From: Arthrobacter sp. U41
GTDB lineage: Bacteria; Actinomycetota; Actinomycetes; Actinomycetales; Micrococcaceae
DNA length: 64,000 bases
Direction: 5' to 3'
NCBI RefSeq assembly: GCF_007679325.1
Contig: NZ_VEGI01000007.1
Coordinates: forward strand, 172,731-236,730
Part shown: positions 1 through 8,779 of the stretch, one piece after another
Numbering within the stretch: the stretch's first letter is position 1
Layout of the letters: every line of letters starts with the position of its first letter
Program-made: the position numbers and the translations under genes
The notes under the pieces: generated by a model
What the model was told of the DNA's origin: nothing
Databases searched by the model: none
What the model saw: the letters and a program-made list of their open reading frames with translations, nothing else

Positions 1-2
1 AT

Positions 3-1457
3 AACGACGAAGCGGCCCGGCGCGTCCTGGCCGGCGTCGAAAAGCGGGCGGGCGAGGAACTGGCATTGGATGAATGGGCGTCCCTGCAGCTGCTGTGGGC
101 CGAGCTCGACAGGCGGAGCCCGGCTGCGGCCGGAACTGCGCTGGCCCGGCTGCAGGAGATTGAGTTGCGGCTCACGGTAGCCGGGGACACCGGACACGGG
201 CCGGGTTCGGTGGCTGAGCGCGTTCGCCTGGCCTACGCAGAGCTGGCAGCCTTCGAAGGCCGGTACGGTGATGTCCTGCAGATGTTCCAGGACGTGGATT
301 CCACGGACCTGAGCAGCGAAGCCAAGATCCGGGCGGCGAGCCTGCTGTCTGAAGCGAAGGCGGTCACCGGCGACGTCCTGGGTGCTGTGGTGCTGGGCCG
401 GCAGGTCCTTCTTGCCGCCGGCTTCCTGGATCTGCCCGACGCGTTGCTTCGCGACATCCGGGGACGGTTCCTGCTGATTCTGCTGTTGTCGGCAAAGTTC
501 CGGGACGCCGCGGACTTCATGGCGGCCACCGCGGAGGTCTGGGACGCGCAGCCCCGGCTGGGCAGTATGTTTGAGATCGGACAGGGAATCGTCGACCTCC
601 ATCGCGGTGACGTTACCGGGGCACTGCAGCGCCTCCAGTCCGGGGTCTGGCAACTGAGGATGCACGATCCCGATGCGGTCGCCGGACTTGCAGTTGCGGC
701 CTGCGCCTATGCCTTCGCACTGCAGGGTGATGAGGAAAAGGCCGGGGCGCTGCTGGTGGACGTTGAGGACCCGCTGCCCAGGGCATCGTGGCTGGTGAAC
801 CGGATGACGCGGTACTTCGAGCTGTCCGCGAAGGCGGAAATCGGCCAGAAGACCGAGGCGCTGCGCGCGCTGAAGCAGGAAGCCGACAGTGACACCGAAG
901 CCTCTGCGCTTACCACCGGGCTCCAGTTCCTCGCCGCGGTAGCCCGGGTGGGAGACCGCCAGGCAAGCCAGAAACTCGCCGATCTTGCGGGCCAGGTCTC
1001 CGGGCGCTTCGCCGGCCTGTGCGCTCGGCTCGCGGAAGGATTGAAGAATTCCGACAGCGAGGAACTGCTGGCAACGTCCAAGGATGCCGATGCTGCCGGC
1101 CATGCGGTCTTCGCCAGGGATACGACCAGGAAAGCAGTCAGCTGCGCCAACGACGCGGGCAACCGAATTTCCCTCCGGATGGCCCAGCGAACGCAGCAGT
1201 CCCTCGAGGACCGATTCGGCAACCCGAGGAACGGTGTGCTTTCCCTGCTCACCTCGACACTGACAGCCAGGGAATCCGAGGTAGCCGTGAGGGCGGCCGC
1301 GGGTACATCCAACCGGAAAATCGCGGACGAGATGCACGTTTCTGTCCGGACAGTTGAAGGGCACCTGTACCAGGTGTACGCGAAACTGCACGTCGCAAGC
1401 AGGTCGGAACTCAAAGATGTCATCTCCGGACCTGTGGAACACGCACGCCTCGGCTAA
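3..1457 (+). CDS. LuxR-family transcriptional regulator, 5' truncated by window edge
   Basis: The frame is open from base 3 without a stop, so the gene begins outside the window; 484 residues are visible. The last ~60 residues are a LuxR/GerE helix-turn-helix (LTARESEVAVRAAAG, then SVRTVEGHLYQVYAKL). The remainder is alpha-helical and TPR-like, as in the C-terminal half of large LAL-type regulators. An internal TTG at 66 could start translation, but nothing resembling a ribosome site precedes it and coding continues upstream. The gene sits 60 nt before the RBS-supported start of a second regulator with the same C-terminal domain, so the two are probably co-transcribed paralogues. The missing N-terminus may carry an AAA ATPase domain like its neighbour; that is inference. 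The signal sensed is unknown. Confidence 0.85.
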   Translation, partial: NDEAARRVLAGVEKRAGEELALDEWASLQLLWAELDRRSPAAAGTALARLQEIELRLTVAGDTGHGPGSVAERVRLAYAELAAFEGRYGDVLQMFQDVDSTDLSSEAKIRAASLLSEAKAVTGDVLGAVVLGRQVLLAAGFLDLPDALLRDIRGRFLLILLLSAKFRDAADFMAATAEVWDAQPRLGSMFEIGQGIVDLHRGDVTGALQRLQSGVWQLRMHDPDAVAGLAVAACAYAFALQGDEEKAGALLVDVEDPLPRASWLVNRMTRYFELSAKAEIGQKTEALRALKQEADSDTEASALTTGLQFLAAVARVGDRQASQKLADLAGQVSGRFAGLCARLAEGLKNSDSEELLATSKDADAAGHAVFARDTTRKAVSCANDAGNRISLRMAQRTQQSLEDRFGNPRNGVLSLLTSTLTARESEVAVRAAAGTSNRKIADEMHVSVRTVEGHLYQVYAKLHVASRSELKDVISGPVEHARLG

Positions 1458-1517
1458 CCGGCCCGGCTCCCTATCCTCCGGGCGGTGGGATCCGCCGCGC
1501 CGCAGGAGGGGCCACAG

Positions 1518-4211
1518 GTGGAAGGGCTGAGCGAGTCAGCCACTCTGGTCGGCCGGTCCGGGGTCGTCAAGGAAATCCTCCGCTGCCTGCGCGATGGCGG
1601 GATGTCCGGTGCCCTCATCGTCGGCAACCCGGGCACCGGTAAGACCGCAGTCTCCAGGGCGGTCATCCGCGAACTGGAGCCTCACACGGCCGTGATTCGA
1701 CTAGCAGCGACACCGGCACTGTCGGCGGTGCCTTTTGGCGCGCTGTCGCCCTACCTTGGCGAGCTGCCGGCACAGGATCTGGACTCATTCGCCGCCGTCG
1801 TGAAGGCCGTGACAGACAGCATCAAAGCGCAGCCCAGCAAGCCGCTGTTCGTCATTGACGACGCCCAGCGCCTGGACCGCGGGACCACCCAGCTTGTTGC
1901 CCAGGCCGTCGCCACCGGCGCCGCCAACGTCCTGGCCACGTGCCGGCCGGGACTGCTTATCCCCGAGGAATTCCTGGCCCTCTGGGATGACGGGATCCTC
2001 GCGAAATTCGACTTGGAGCCACTCACGCGGGCCGAGGTGCACCAGCTCTGCGAGCAGGTTCTCCGCGCCGATGTCTCGCCCTGGGCCACCGCGATCCTGG
2101 CCGATGCCTCCGCCGGGAACCCTTTTATGCTGTTGTCCCTGATCGAACACGCCCGGGATACCGGGGCCCTGGGGCTGCGCCGTGGCATCTGGTTCCTCCT
2201 CTCCCGACCCGTTTTGTCCGATATCCCGGTCGCGGACCTGATCGGCCACGAGCTGCGGTCGATGTCACCCGAAGAAAGGACAACCGCCGCCATCGTGGCC
2301 CTGGCGGGACCGCTTTCCCTCGGCCAGCTGTTGGGATTCGGTGGCCCGAAAGCCGTCGACGCCCTGGAGATGGCCGGAATCATCACCGTCTCACGAGGCG
2401 CCGACCGCACCGTCCGTGCCGCGAGTCCCCTGATCGGCGAGATCATTCGCCGCTGGGTTCCGGCCGGCAGAAGCGCAGGACTGCGCGCCAGTTTTGTGTC
2501 ACTGCCGACCGGACCATCTGTGCCCCCGGACGCCCTGCTGAACCGGGTCCGGTGGGCCCTGGACTGCGGAGCCGACGTACCGGCGGAGGAGCTCCTCACG
2601 GCGGCTTGCGCTGCCAACGTCGCCCTCGACGCGCAGACCGCGCTCAGGACCGCGGAGGCCATATCCGATGACGCGATGATTCCCGAAGCCCGGCTGCAGA
2701 TGGCCTATGCGCGGTACCTGCTGGGTGACGGCGCCGAGTCCGCAAAATTGCTGCAACTCGCGGAACCCGTTCCGAACGATACGTCCCGTTATCTGGCGGC
2801 GCTGTTATCCGCGCGCCTGCGGGGACGGTCGAAGGCTCCGCCGGGCGGCGGTGCTTCCGCCGGCGTGGCGGGTCCCGCCGGAGCACCCGACGCCGGTCCG
2901 CTGCACAACAGCCGGGTCACCTTCCACCCTGACGCCGCCATCGGACCATCGTGGCTTGACCTTGCCACGGTGGCCGTGGGGGCCGGGATTGCCGGAAGCC
3001 AGCCTTCCGGGGTCCAGATGGACGGTGAAGGCGGACTGAGCCAGCTGGTTGCGGCCGCAGGGGAGCGCCCCGAGATCAAGCTGACAGCTGAGTCGCTGCT
3101 CGCGGAACTGCTCTGCGCCAAAGGCAGGATGGCGGAGGGTCTTGGGCTCGCCCGGGAGGCCTGGCAGGAAGCGCAAAGCGCCGGCAAGGCACTGCCGCTT
3201 GTCTATGAAGATCTCCTGGTGCGCTACAGCCTGACCATGAACTGGGCCGGGGAATGGGAGGCGCTCGCCGCAGCCCTCGATGAGTACGAGGCCCACTACC
3301 CGTCGAGGCTGTTGCTCAGCGGCGGCATCCTGCACCTGATGAGGGGCCTCGCCCGCGTCCGTCAGGGGCGCATGCCCGAAGGTAGCGCCGAACTGGTTCT
3401 CGGTGTGGAGGAACTCACGATTGCCGATCCCTGGGAGTTGTTGCCCTTTGCCCATGCCCTGGCCGCCTATGCCGCTTCGGCCGTGGGTCACACGCAGGAG
3501 GCCGAGGAGCATGCGGCCGCCTTCCGGCTGGCCCGGTACCGCGGGCCCGGGTCCGTTCCGCTGCTCGCCGAGGCGTATTCAACTGCGGCCGGGGGAGCGC
3601 CCGGCGGAGCAGGGGCGGCCGGCAGGAGGCTCGCGGGTCTTGCTGCGGAGGCCAGTCGGCAGGGGCTGCAGGGCATTGAGACCGATATCCGGCGGCTTGC
3701 CGTGCGCCGGGGAGACGCAGGGGCCGCCGACGCTCTGGCCGTCAGCAGCTCCGGGGTTGAGGGGCGGGAAGCGGAAATGCTGCACGACTACGCGCTCGCC
3801 GTGCTGCACTCCGACGACGCCGAGCTCGTCCAGATCAGCGACAAGGCGCTGCGCGGCGGCTTCGTGCTTCTGGCTCTCGAAGCCGCGCAGCAGGCCGAGC
3901 GGTGCCTCGCGGAATCCACCGACAAGCGGAAGCTGCTCGCAGTCCAGCGCAAGATCCAGAACCGGATGACCGCGGCCGGGATGGCTGCCCACATCGACCT
4001 CATTCGGCCGGAACAGGACGCGGAACTTACCGCCAGGGAAACCGAAATCCTGGACCTGGTGTCCGGCGGAGCCACGAATGCCGAGATTGCCAGCAGGCTC
4101 CACGTGTCCCAGCGGACCGTGGAAGGGCACCTCTACCGCCTCTTCGCCAAGCTGGGCGTCAGCCGGCGCAGTGACCTGATGGACCCGGGCGGCGATCCGC
4201 ACCCGCCCTGA
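1518..4211 (+). CDS. LAL-type LuxR regulator with AAA ATPase domain
   Basis: Large ATP-binding regulator of about 897 residues. A Walker A motif (GNPGTGKT) lies near residue 40 and a Walker B-like strand (LFVIDDAQRL) near residue 115. A long helical repeat region follows, and a C-terminal LuxR helix-turn-helix (LTARETEILDLVSGG, then SQRTVEGHLYRLFAKL). This is the LAL/MalT-like STAND architecture, in which ligand and ATP binding license DNA binding. I chose the GTG at 1518 because AGGAGGG at 1504-1510 is a strong ribosome site 7 nt upstream; an in-frame GTG at 1485 has none. Residues ~450-470 are a glycine/proline/alanine-rich linker. The ligand and target genes cannot be read from the sequence. 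It is probably co-transcribed with the LuxR gene just upstream. Confidence 0.88.
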   Translation: MEGLSESATLVGRSGVVKEILRCLRDGGMSGALIVGNPGTGKTAVSRAVIRELEPHTAVIRLAATPALSAVPFGALSPYLGELPAQDLDSFAAVVKAVTDSIKAQPSKPLFVIDDAQRLDRGTTQLVAQAVATGAANVLATCRPGLLIPEEFLALWDDGILAKFDLEPLTRAEVHQLCEQVLRADVSPWATAILADASAGNPFMLLSLIEHARDTGALGLRRGIWFLLSRPVLSDIPVADLIGHELRSMSPEERTTAAIVALAGPLSLGQLLGFGGPKAVDALEMAGIITVSRGADRTVRAASPLIGEIIRRWVPAGRSAGLRASFVSLPTGPSVPPDALLNRVRWALDCGADVPAEELLTAACAANVALDAQTALRTAEAISDDAMIPEARLQMAYARYLLGDGAESAKLLQLAEPVPNDTSRYLAALLSARLRGRSKAPPGGGASAGVAGPAGAPDAGPLHNSRVTFHPDAAIGPSWLDLATVAVGAGIAGSQPSGVQMDGEGGLSQLVAAAGERPEIKLTAESLLAELLCAKGRMAEGLGLAREAWQEAQSAGKALPLVYEDLLVRYSLTMNWAGEWEALAAALDEYEAHYPSRLLLSGGILHLMRGLARVRQGRMPEGSAELVLGVEELTIADPWELLPFAHALAAYAASAVGHTQEAEEHAAAFRLARYRGPGSVPLLAEAYSTAAGGAPGGAGAAGRRLAGLAAEASRQGLQGIETDIRRLAVRRGDAGAADALAVSSSGVEGREAEMLHDYALAVLHSDDAELVQISDKALRGGFVLLALEAAQQAERCLAESTDKRKLLAVQRKIQNRMTAAGMAAHIDLIRPEQDAELTARETEILDLVSGGATNAEIASRLHVSQRTVEGHLYRLFAKLGVSRRSDLMDPGGDPHPP

Positions 4212-4307
4212 TGCGGCAGGTGGCCCGGGGCCGGCAGCAGAATCCGCGGTCCCGTTCCGTGGGATGATGGATAGTAGTCCATTTGACCCCGAACCGAGGA
4301 GGCCAGC

Positions 4308-5621
4308 GTGGTTTTTGTGCCCACGTCAGAGTCCCAGGCCGTGCTCACGCCTGCACTGACCGACGACGAGGTGCTGCGAATCCGCAACGACTTCCCCGTC
4401 CTCTCCCGGTCCGTGGGCGGGCACCCCCTGACTTATCTTGACTCCGGTGCGACGTCGCAGAACCCCCTCAGCGTCATTGAAGCCGAACAGGAGTTCTACG
4501 AGCAGCGCAACGCCGCCGTTCACCGCGGCGCCCACTCGCTGGCTGTAGAGGCCACGGAATCCTTCGAGGATGCCCGCGAAACACTCGCAGCCTTCCTGGG
4601 CGCGGGAGCGGATGAGATCATCTGGACCTCCAACGCCACCGAGGGCCTGAACCTGCTCAGCTACGCGTTCCTGAACTCGTCCCTGCCCGGCGCGGGTGCC
4701 CCGGCCGCACGGTTCGCCCTGGGCGCCGGCGACGAGATTGTGGTCACCGAGATGGAGCACCACGCAAACCTCATCCCGTGGCAGCAGCTGGCGGAACGGA
4801 CCGGAGCGAGGCTCCGGTTCATCCCGGTCGACGACGCGGGCGTGCTGGACCTCGACGCTGCCGGCGGCATCATCGGCCCGGCCACCCGGGTCCTCGCCTT
4901 CAGCCACGCCTCCAATGTGCTGGGCACGATCAACCCGGTCAAGGAGCTTGTGGCGATGGCCCGCCAGGCGGGTGCCCTCACCGTGCTGGACGCCTGCCAG
5001 TCTGCGCCCCACCTGCCGCTGGACGTGCAGGACCTCGGCGTTGACTTCGCGGTCCTCTCGGGACACAAAATGCTGGGTCCCACCGGCATCGGTGTGCTGT
5101 ACGGCCGGTCCGAACTGCTGAACGCGCTGCCACCTTTCCTCACCGGCGGATCAATGATCACCACGGTGACGATGGAGCGCGCCGCGTTCCTGCCCGCCCC
5201 GCAGCGGTTCGAGGCCGGCACCCAGAAAGTCTCCCAGGCCATCGCCCTCGCGGCCGCGGCGAACTACCTTACCGAGACCGGGATGGAGCGTGTCCACGCC
5301 TGGGAATCGCTGCTGGGGCAACGCCTCGTCGAAGGTCTGGCAACCATTCCCGGCGTGCGCGTCCTCGGCCCGGCAGCCGGACAGGAGCGGATCGGCCTGG
5401 CGTCCTTCGACGTCGCCGGTGTGCACGCGCACGACGTTGGACAGTTCCTGGACAGCAAGGGAATCGCGGTTCGGGTCGGCCACCACTGCGCGCAGCCGCT
5501 GCACCGCCGCCTGGGCCTGACAGCCAGCACGCGCGCCAGCACCTACCTGTACAACACGACGTCCGACGTGGACGCGTTCCTCGCGGCTGTCGCCGGGGTC
5601 CGCGCCTACTTTGGAGCTTAA
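4308..5621 (+). CDS. sufS: SufS-family cysteine desulfurase
   Basis: PLP-dependent class-V aminotransferase fold of 437 residues. It removes sulfur from cysteine as an enzyme-bound persulfide for Fe-S cluster assembly in the cytoplasm. The PLP lysine is K254 in SGHKMLGPTG. The persulfide cysteine is C394 in VGHHCAQP, the group-II (SufS/CsdA) context. The GTG start at 4308 follows GAGG/AGGAGG with normal spacing. sufU begins 12 nt downstream, so the pair forms an operon. In Firmicutes and actinobacteria SufU is the sulfur acceptor that stimulates SufS. No sufBCD genes lie in the window, so this pair is away from the main suf operon or is an additional copy. Confidence 0.93.
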   Translation: MVFVPTSESQAVLTPALTDDEVLRIRNDFPVLSRSVGGHPLTYLDSGATSQNPLSVIEAEQEFYEQRNAAVHRGAHSLAVEATESFEDARETLAAFLGAGADEIIWTSNATEGLNLLSYAFLNSSLPGAGAPAARFALGAGDEIVVTEMEHHANLIPWQQLAERTGARLRFIPVDDAGVLDLDAAGGIIGPATRVLAFSHASNVLGTINPVKELVAMARQAGALTVLDACQSAPHLPLDVQDLGVDFAVLSGHKMLGPTGIGVLYGRSELLNALPPFLTGGSMITTVTMERAAFLPAPQRFEAGTQKVSQAIALAAAANYLTETGMERVHAWESLLGQRLVEGLATIPGVRVLGPAAGQERIGLASFDVAGVHAHDVGQFLDSKGIAVRVGHHCAQPLHRRLGLTASTRASTYLYNTTSDVDAFLAAVAGVRAYFGA

Positions 5622-5633
5622 GGACAGCCGCGC

Positions 5634-6104
5634 ATGAGCCTTGAACAGCTGTACCAGCAGATCATTCTGGAACACGCCAAACTGCGGACCGGCAGCGGAC
5701 TGGCGGAGACGCCCGTTCCGGCCGGGGCGTCGTCCGGCCAGTCCCACCAGCTCAATCCGGTCTGCGGGGATGAGATCACGGTCCGGGTGGCGGTGTCGGA
5801 GGGAAAAGTCGCCCAGCTGCGGTGGGACGGAGCCGGTTGCTCGATTTCCATGGCATCGGCCTCCGTGCTGACCGACCTTGCCGAGGGAATGGAGGTGGGC
5901 AGCTTCACGGAAGTCATCGACCATTTCCGCGAAGTTCTGCGATCCCGCGGGAAACTGGCCGCAGATCCTGAGATCCTCGGTGACGCGTCAGCCTTTGAAG
6001 GCGTCTCGAAATACGCCGCCCGGGTGAAGTGCGCCATGATTTCCTGGGTGGCCGCCGAAGATGCCCTCGCCCAGGCACTCGCCCCCAGCACACCGGCACC
6101 CTAG
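5634..6104 (+). CDS. sufU: SufU-type Fe-S assembly sulfurtransferase
   Basis: IscU/NifU-N fold protein of 156 residues. All three family cysteines are present: C44 (NPVCGDE), C69 (GAGCSIS) and C133 (VKCAMIS), together with D46. In SufU these residues bind zinc and accept persulfide from SufS. The ~20 residues between the second and third conserved blocks match the SufU insertion rather than IscU. It is translated 12 nt after sufS. A strong hairpin and T-run start 27 nt after the stop codon, so the operon ends here. The last ~15 residues are alanine/proline rich and probably disordered. Confidence 0.92.
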   Translation: MSLEQLYQQIILEHAKLRTGSGLAETPVPAGASSGQSHQLNPVCGDEITVRVAVSEGKVAQLRWDGAGCSISMASASVLTDLAEGMEVGSFTEVIDHFREVLRSRGKLAADPEILGDASAFEGVSKYAARVKCAMISWVAAEDALAQALAPSTPAP

Positions 6105-6130
6105 CCAAACAAAACGGCAGCCAACACAAA

Positions 6131-6167
6131 ACGGCCCGGCACCCTGTTCGGGTGCCGGGCCGTTTTT
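6131..6167 (+). terminator. Rho-independent terminator after sufSU
   Basis: A perfect 14-bp inverted repeat (6131-6144 with 6150-6163) has a 5-nt loop and is followed by TTTTT. It lies just downstream of the sufU stop and ends the sufS-sufU transcript. Confidence 0.9.
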
Positions 6168-6228
6168 GCTTCGGGCCCGCCGGGCGAAGCCCGGCCAGAA
6201 GAAGGGCCCGTCCAGAAGAAGAGCCCGG

Positions 6229-6458
6229 CTAGCCGACGAGGCCGGCAATCCCGATGGCCGCCGTCGCCGCCCCCAGCAACAGGGAAATGCTGACGAGGAC
6301 AACGTGGACGGTGAGGAAACGGGTGGCCTTGCCGTCAGCGTCCCGGGACCTGGGGTCCTGGGGTCCTTCATCACCCGGCGCAGGAACTGCGGCCAGACCG
6401 CGAGGGACCACACCCCGGCCACGACTAGGACGACGGACAGGACTGCCGGCAGCTCCAT
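6229..6458 (-). pseudogene. SCO4848-like two-TM membrane protein gene, frameshifted by an 8-bp duplication
   Basis: Reading from the ATG at 6458 gives a signal-anchor-like start (MELPAVLSVVLVVAGVWSLA, then WPQFLRRVMKDPR). The frame then leaves the family sequence. The other half (SRDADGKATRFLTVHVVLVS, a second membrane segment, stop at 6229) is in another frame. The junction is an exact tandem 8-bp repeat (plus strand CCTGGGGT at 6349-6356 and 6357-6364). Deleting one copy joins the halves as MKDPR-SRDADG in one ~73-residue protein with two membrane helices, the size and layout of SCO4848-family actinobacterial proteins. It is either a true frameshift, a slippage switch, or a sequencing error. 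The ATG follows the DUF2505 stop by 3 nt, so the pair is one operon. Confidence 0.75.
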
Positions 6459-6461
6459 GCG

Positions 6462-6959
6462 CTAGTGGCTTTCGAGCCAGGCCTGGGCCTGCTTGGACTG
6501 GATGTTCAGGGCCTTGCCCACCATCGGTTCGGCCGCTTCGGCGATCTTGCCGCCCAGGAAAGGCACCGAGGACGTCACGGTGCCCTCAAGCTCGATCCGG
6601 GTGCTGCCGCCGTCGGAGACGAGGCGCTGGACGGCATTGACATCCAGCGGGGCGCCGGAGACCTTCAGGGTGATGTTGCTGAGCCGGGAGCCATCGGCGG
6701 CGGGAGCGTCCCACTTCTCCAGCTGCGTCACCTTGAGGCTTTCGCCGACGAACTTCCGGGCAATGTCCGGCATCCGGGTGGTCGGGATGGTCCGCACGGT
6801 GGTGGTGCTGAAGGCGCCGGCCGTGTCGCCGTCGACGGCGAAGGATTCGAGGGTGCCGCCCACGAGCTCGCTCGTGTGGCGCAGGAAATCCTCATTCACG
6901 AAAACTGCGGTGACGCGGTCAACGCTGTGCGGAAGGTTGGTGGATGCACTCAAAGCCAT
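6462..6959 (-). CDS. DUF2505 domain protein (START-like fold)
   Basis: Protein of 165 residues that looks like an actinobacterial DUF2505 protein, of the SRPBCC/START-like helix-grip superfamily. It begins MALSASTNLPHSVDRV and has alternating beta strands with a C-terminal amphipathic helix (GKALNIQSKQAQAWLES). I chose the ATG at 6959 because GGAGG lies just upstream on the minus strand; an in-frame extension to 7007 is not supported. No signal peptide or membrane segment is visible. Such folds usually bind small hydrophobic ligands, but none is known here. It lies 49 nt downstream of the DUF2867 gene and 3 nt upstream of the small membrane gene, all on the minus strand, so the three are probably co-transcribed. 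Confidence 0.8.
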   Translation of the reverse strand: MALSASTNLPHSVDRVTAVFVNEDFLRHTSELVGGTLESFAVDGDTAGAFSTTTVRTIPTTRMPDIARKFVGESLKVTQLEKWDAPAADGSRLSNITLKVSGAPLDVNAVQRLVSDGGSTRIELEGTVTSSVPFLGGKIAEAAEPMVGKALNIQSKQAQAWLESH

Positions 6960-7008
6960 AGGGGGTCCTCCGTGGGGGTGGATCGGGTCGTTTCGGGCTC
7001 CAAACATC

Positions 7009-8505
7009 CTACGCGGTGTGCCCGGCAGGCTCCGATTCCTGATCCTGGAGGGCCTTCGCCGCGGCCGTGATGTTTCGCGACATGGCCGGGAAAATCAGGC
7101 TGTGGAACGGCAGCACCGCCAGCCAGTACAAGCGACCGCTGAGACCCTTGGGGAAGAAGATGGCCCGCTGGCGGTAGCGGCTGCCGGTTCCCTCCGGCTC
7201 CACTGACAGCTCCAGCCAAGCCCGGCCAGGCGCCCGCATTTCGGCGCGCAGCCGGAGCAGCCTGCCGCGGTCGATCCGCTCCGCCCGCCACCAGTCCACC
7301 ACTTCGCCCTCGGCCAGCAGGTGCGGGTGCCGCCGGCCGCGCAGCAGCCCGGCTCCGCCGGTCAGCTTGTCCAACCAGCCGCGGACGCGCCAGGCCAAGG
7401 GCATGGAGTACCAGCCGTTCTGCCCGCCAATGCCTTCGATGATGGTCCAGACGTGCTTGGGATCAACGTCGCTGGAGTAGCTGCGCTCGTCCAGATAGAC
7501 GAGGTGGCCGGCCCAGTCGGGGTCGGAGGGAAGCGGATCGGCGTCGGCCCCGGCGCTGGCCCACGTGGTTTCCACCTGGCCGTCGCGCTCCTTGCCCAGG
7601 GCGAGGGCCACTGCCCGGCGGTACGGGGTGAGTCCTCCTTCCGGCGGGGGGATGTACGCGTCGATGTCGTGCTCCCGGGAGACGGCGTCGTGCTGGAGCG
7701 ACTCCACGAGCGGCAGGGACATCGAGAGCGGAATGGGTGTGGTCAAGGCGACCCACATGCCCGCGAGCTTGGGCGCGGGAATGGGAAGCGCCAGCACCAC
7801 GCGGCGCGGGAGCCCGGCCTCCGCGGCGTATTCCTGCATCATGCCCGCGTAGCTGAGGACCTGGCGGCAGCCGATGTCGAAAGTGCGGTTGATCGGGCCG
7901 TCGAGCGATGCCGCCCCGACGAGGTAGTGCAACACGTCGCGCACCGCGATCGCCTCGATCTTGTTGCGCACCCAACTGGGGGCGGGCATCAGGGGCAGCG
8001 TCTCGGACAAGTGCCGGATCATCTCAAACGACGCCGAACCGGATCCGATCACGACGCCGGCCTGGAAAACGATGGCGTCCACCGGACTGTCCAGGAAGAC
8101 CTTCCCTACGGCCTCGCGGGACCTCATGTGGGTGGAGAGTTCGGCGCCGGCTGGGTGCAGGCCACCCAGGTAGACGATCCGGTCCACGCCGGCGTCGGCC
8201 GCCGCCCGCGCCGCCGTCTCGGCCATCGCCTTTTCTTTGGATTCGAAGCCCGACCCGGCCGCCATGGAGTGGACCAGATAATAGAGAACGTCGACGCCGT
8301 TCAGGGCTTCGCGCAGGGCATCGCCGTCGTCGAGGCTGCTCTGGACCACCTCGACGTCGTCCAGCCAGGGCACGCCGGCGATTTTCGCCGGCGTCCGGAC
8401 CAGGACCTTGACCGTGTGTCCGGCCTCGAGCAGCCGCGGTACCAGCCGCCCGCCGATGTAGCCGGTGGCGCCGGTGACCAGCACCGTACGTGGATTGTCG
8501 CTCAT
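7009..8505 (-). CDS. NAD(P)-binding SDR-like protein with C-terminal DUF2867
   Basis: Two-domain protein of 498 residues. The N-terminal ~300 residues form an extended-SDR/NmrA-like Rossmann fold with the dinucleotide motif GATGYIGGRL near residue 12 and an SDR-like YLVHSM segment. The C-terminal ~170 residues match DUF2867 (NGWYSMPLAWRVRGWLDKLTG). Related proteins are annotated as nucleoside-diphosphate-sugar epimerases, but the substrate is not known. The ATG at 8505 has GGAG on the minus strand upstream and begins the conserved MSDNPRTVLVTGATG; an extension to 8550 has no support. It is the first gene of the minus-strand set that continues into DUF2505 and faces the heme peroxidase gene across 274 nt. 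Confidence 0.85.
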   Translation of the reverse strand: MSDNPRTVLVTGATGYIGGRLVPRLLEAGHTVKVLVRTPAKIAGVPWLDDVEVVQSSLDDGDALREALNGVDVLYYLVHSMAAGSGFESKEKAMAETAARAAADAGVDRIVYLGGLHPAGAELSTHMRSREAVGKVFLDSPVDAIVFQAGVVIGSGSASFEMIRHLSETLPLMPAPSWVRNKIEAIAVRDVLHYLVGAASLDGPINRTFDIGCRQVLSYAGMMQEYAAEAGLPRRVVLALPIPAPKLAGMWVALTTPIPLSMSLPLVESLQHDAVSREHDIDAYIPPPEGGLTPYRRAVALALGKERDGQVETTWASAGADADPLPSDPDWAGHLVYLDERSYSSDVDPKHVWTIIEGIGGQNGWYSMPLAWRVRGWLDKLTGGAGLLRGRRHPHLLAEGEVVDWWRAERIDRGRLLRLRAEMRAPGRAWLELSVEPEGTGSRYRQRAIFFPKGLSGRLYWLAVLPFHSLIFPAMSRNITAAAKALQDQESEPAGHTA

Positions 8506-8779
8506 GGAGTCTCCTCGGAGGTGGTACAGCTCGGACAGCAAGCTTAGCAATCACCGCGCCGGACCCGTCAGGCGCGGCAGAGTCCCCTCGGGCAGCCCGT
8601 TCAGCAGCCACGTCCCATCAGACACAGGGAACACTACGTCTTTCTCTACCACCCTCCGCATCCGGCGGCCCACGCGTCCCAAGAATTTCCAAAGGCCCCA
8701 CGACGATGCTGTGGCCATCCAGTGCACCGAGCGACCACATTCAGGGGGGAGCCGGTATGACTCGATGGAGGTATACATC

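Noticed and set aside
8506..8779. Search for a further small gene between the DUF2867 and peroxidase genes
   Set aside because: Only short frames without ribosome sites; the stretch is best taken as the divergent promoter region.
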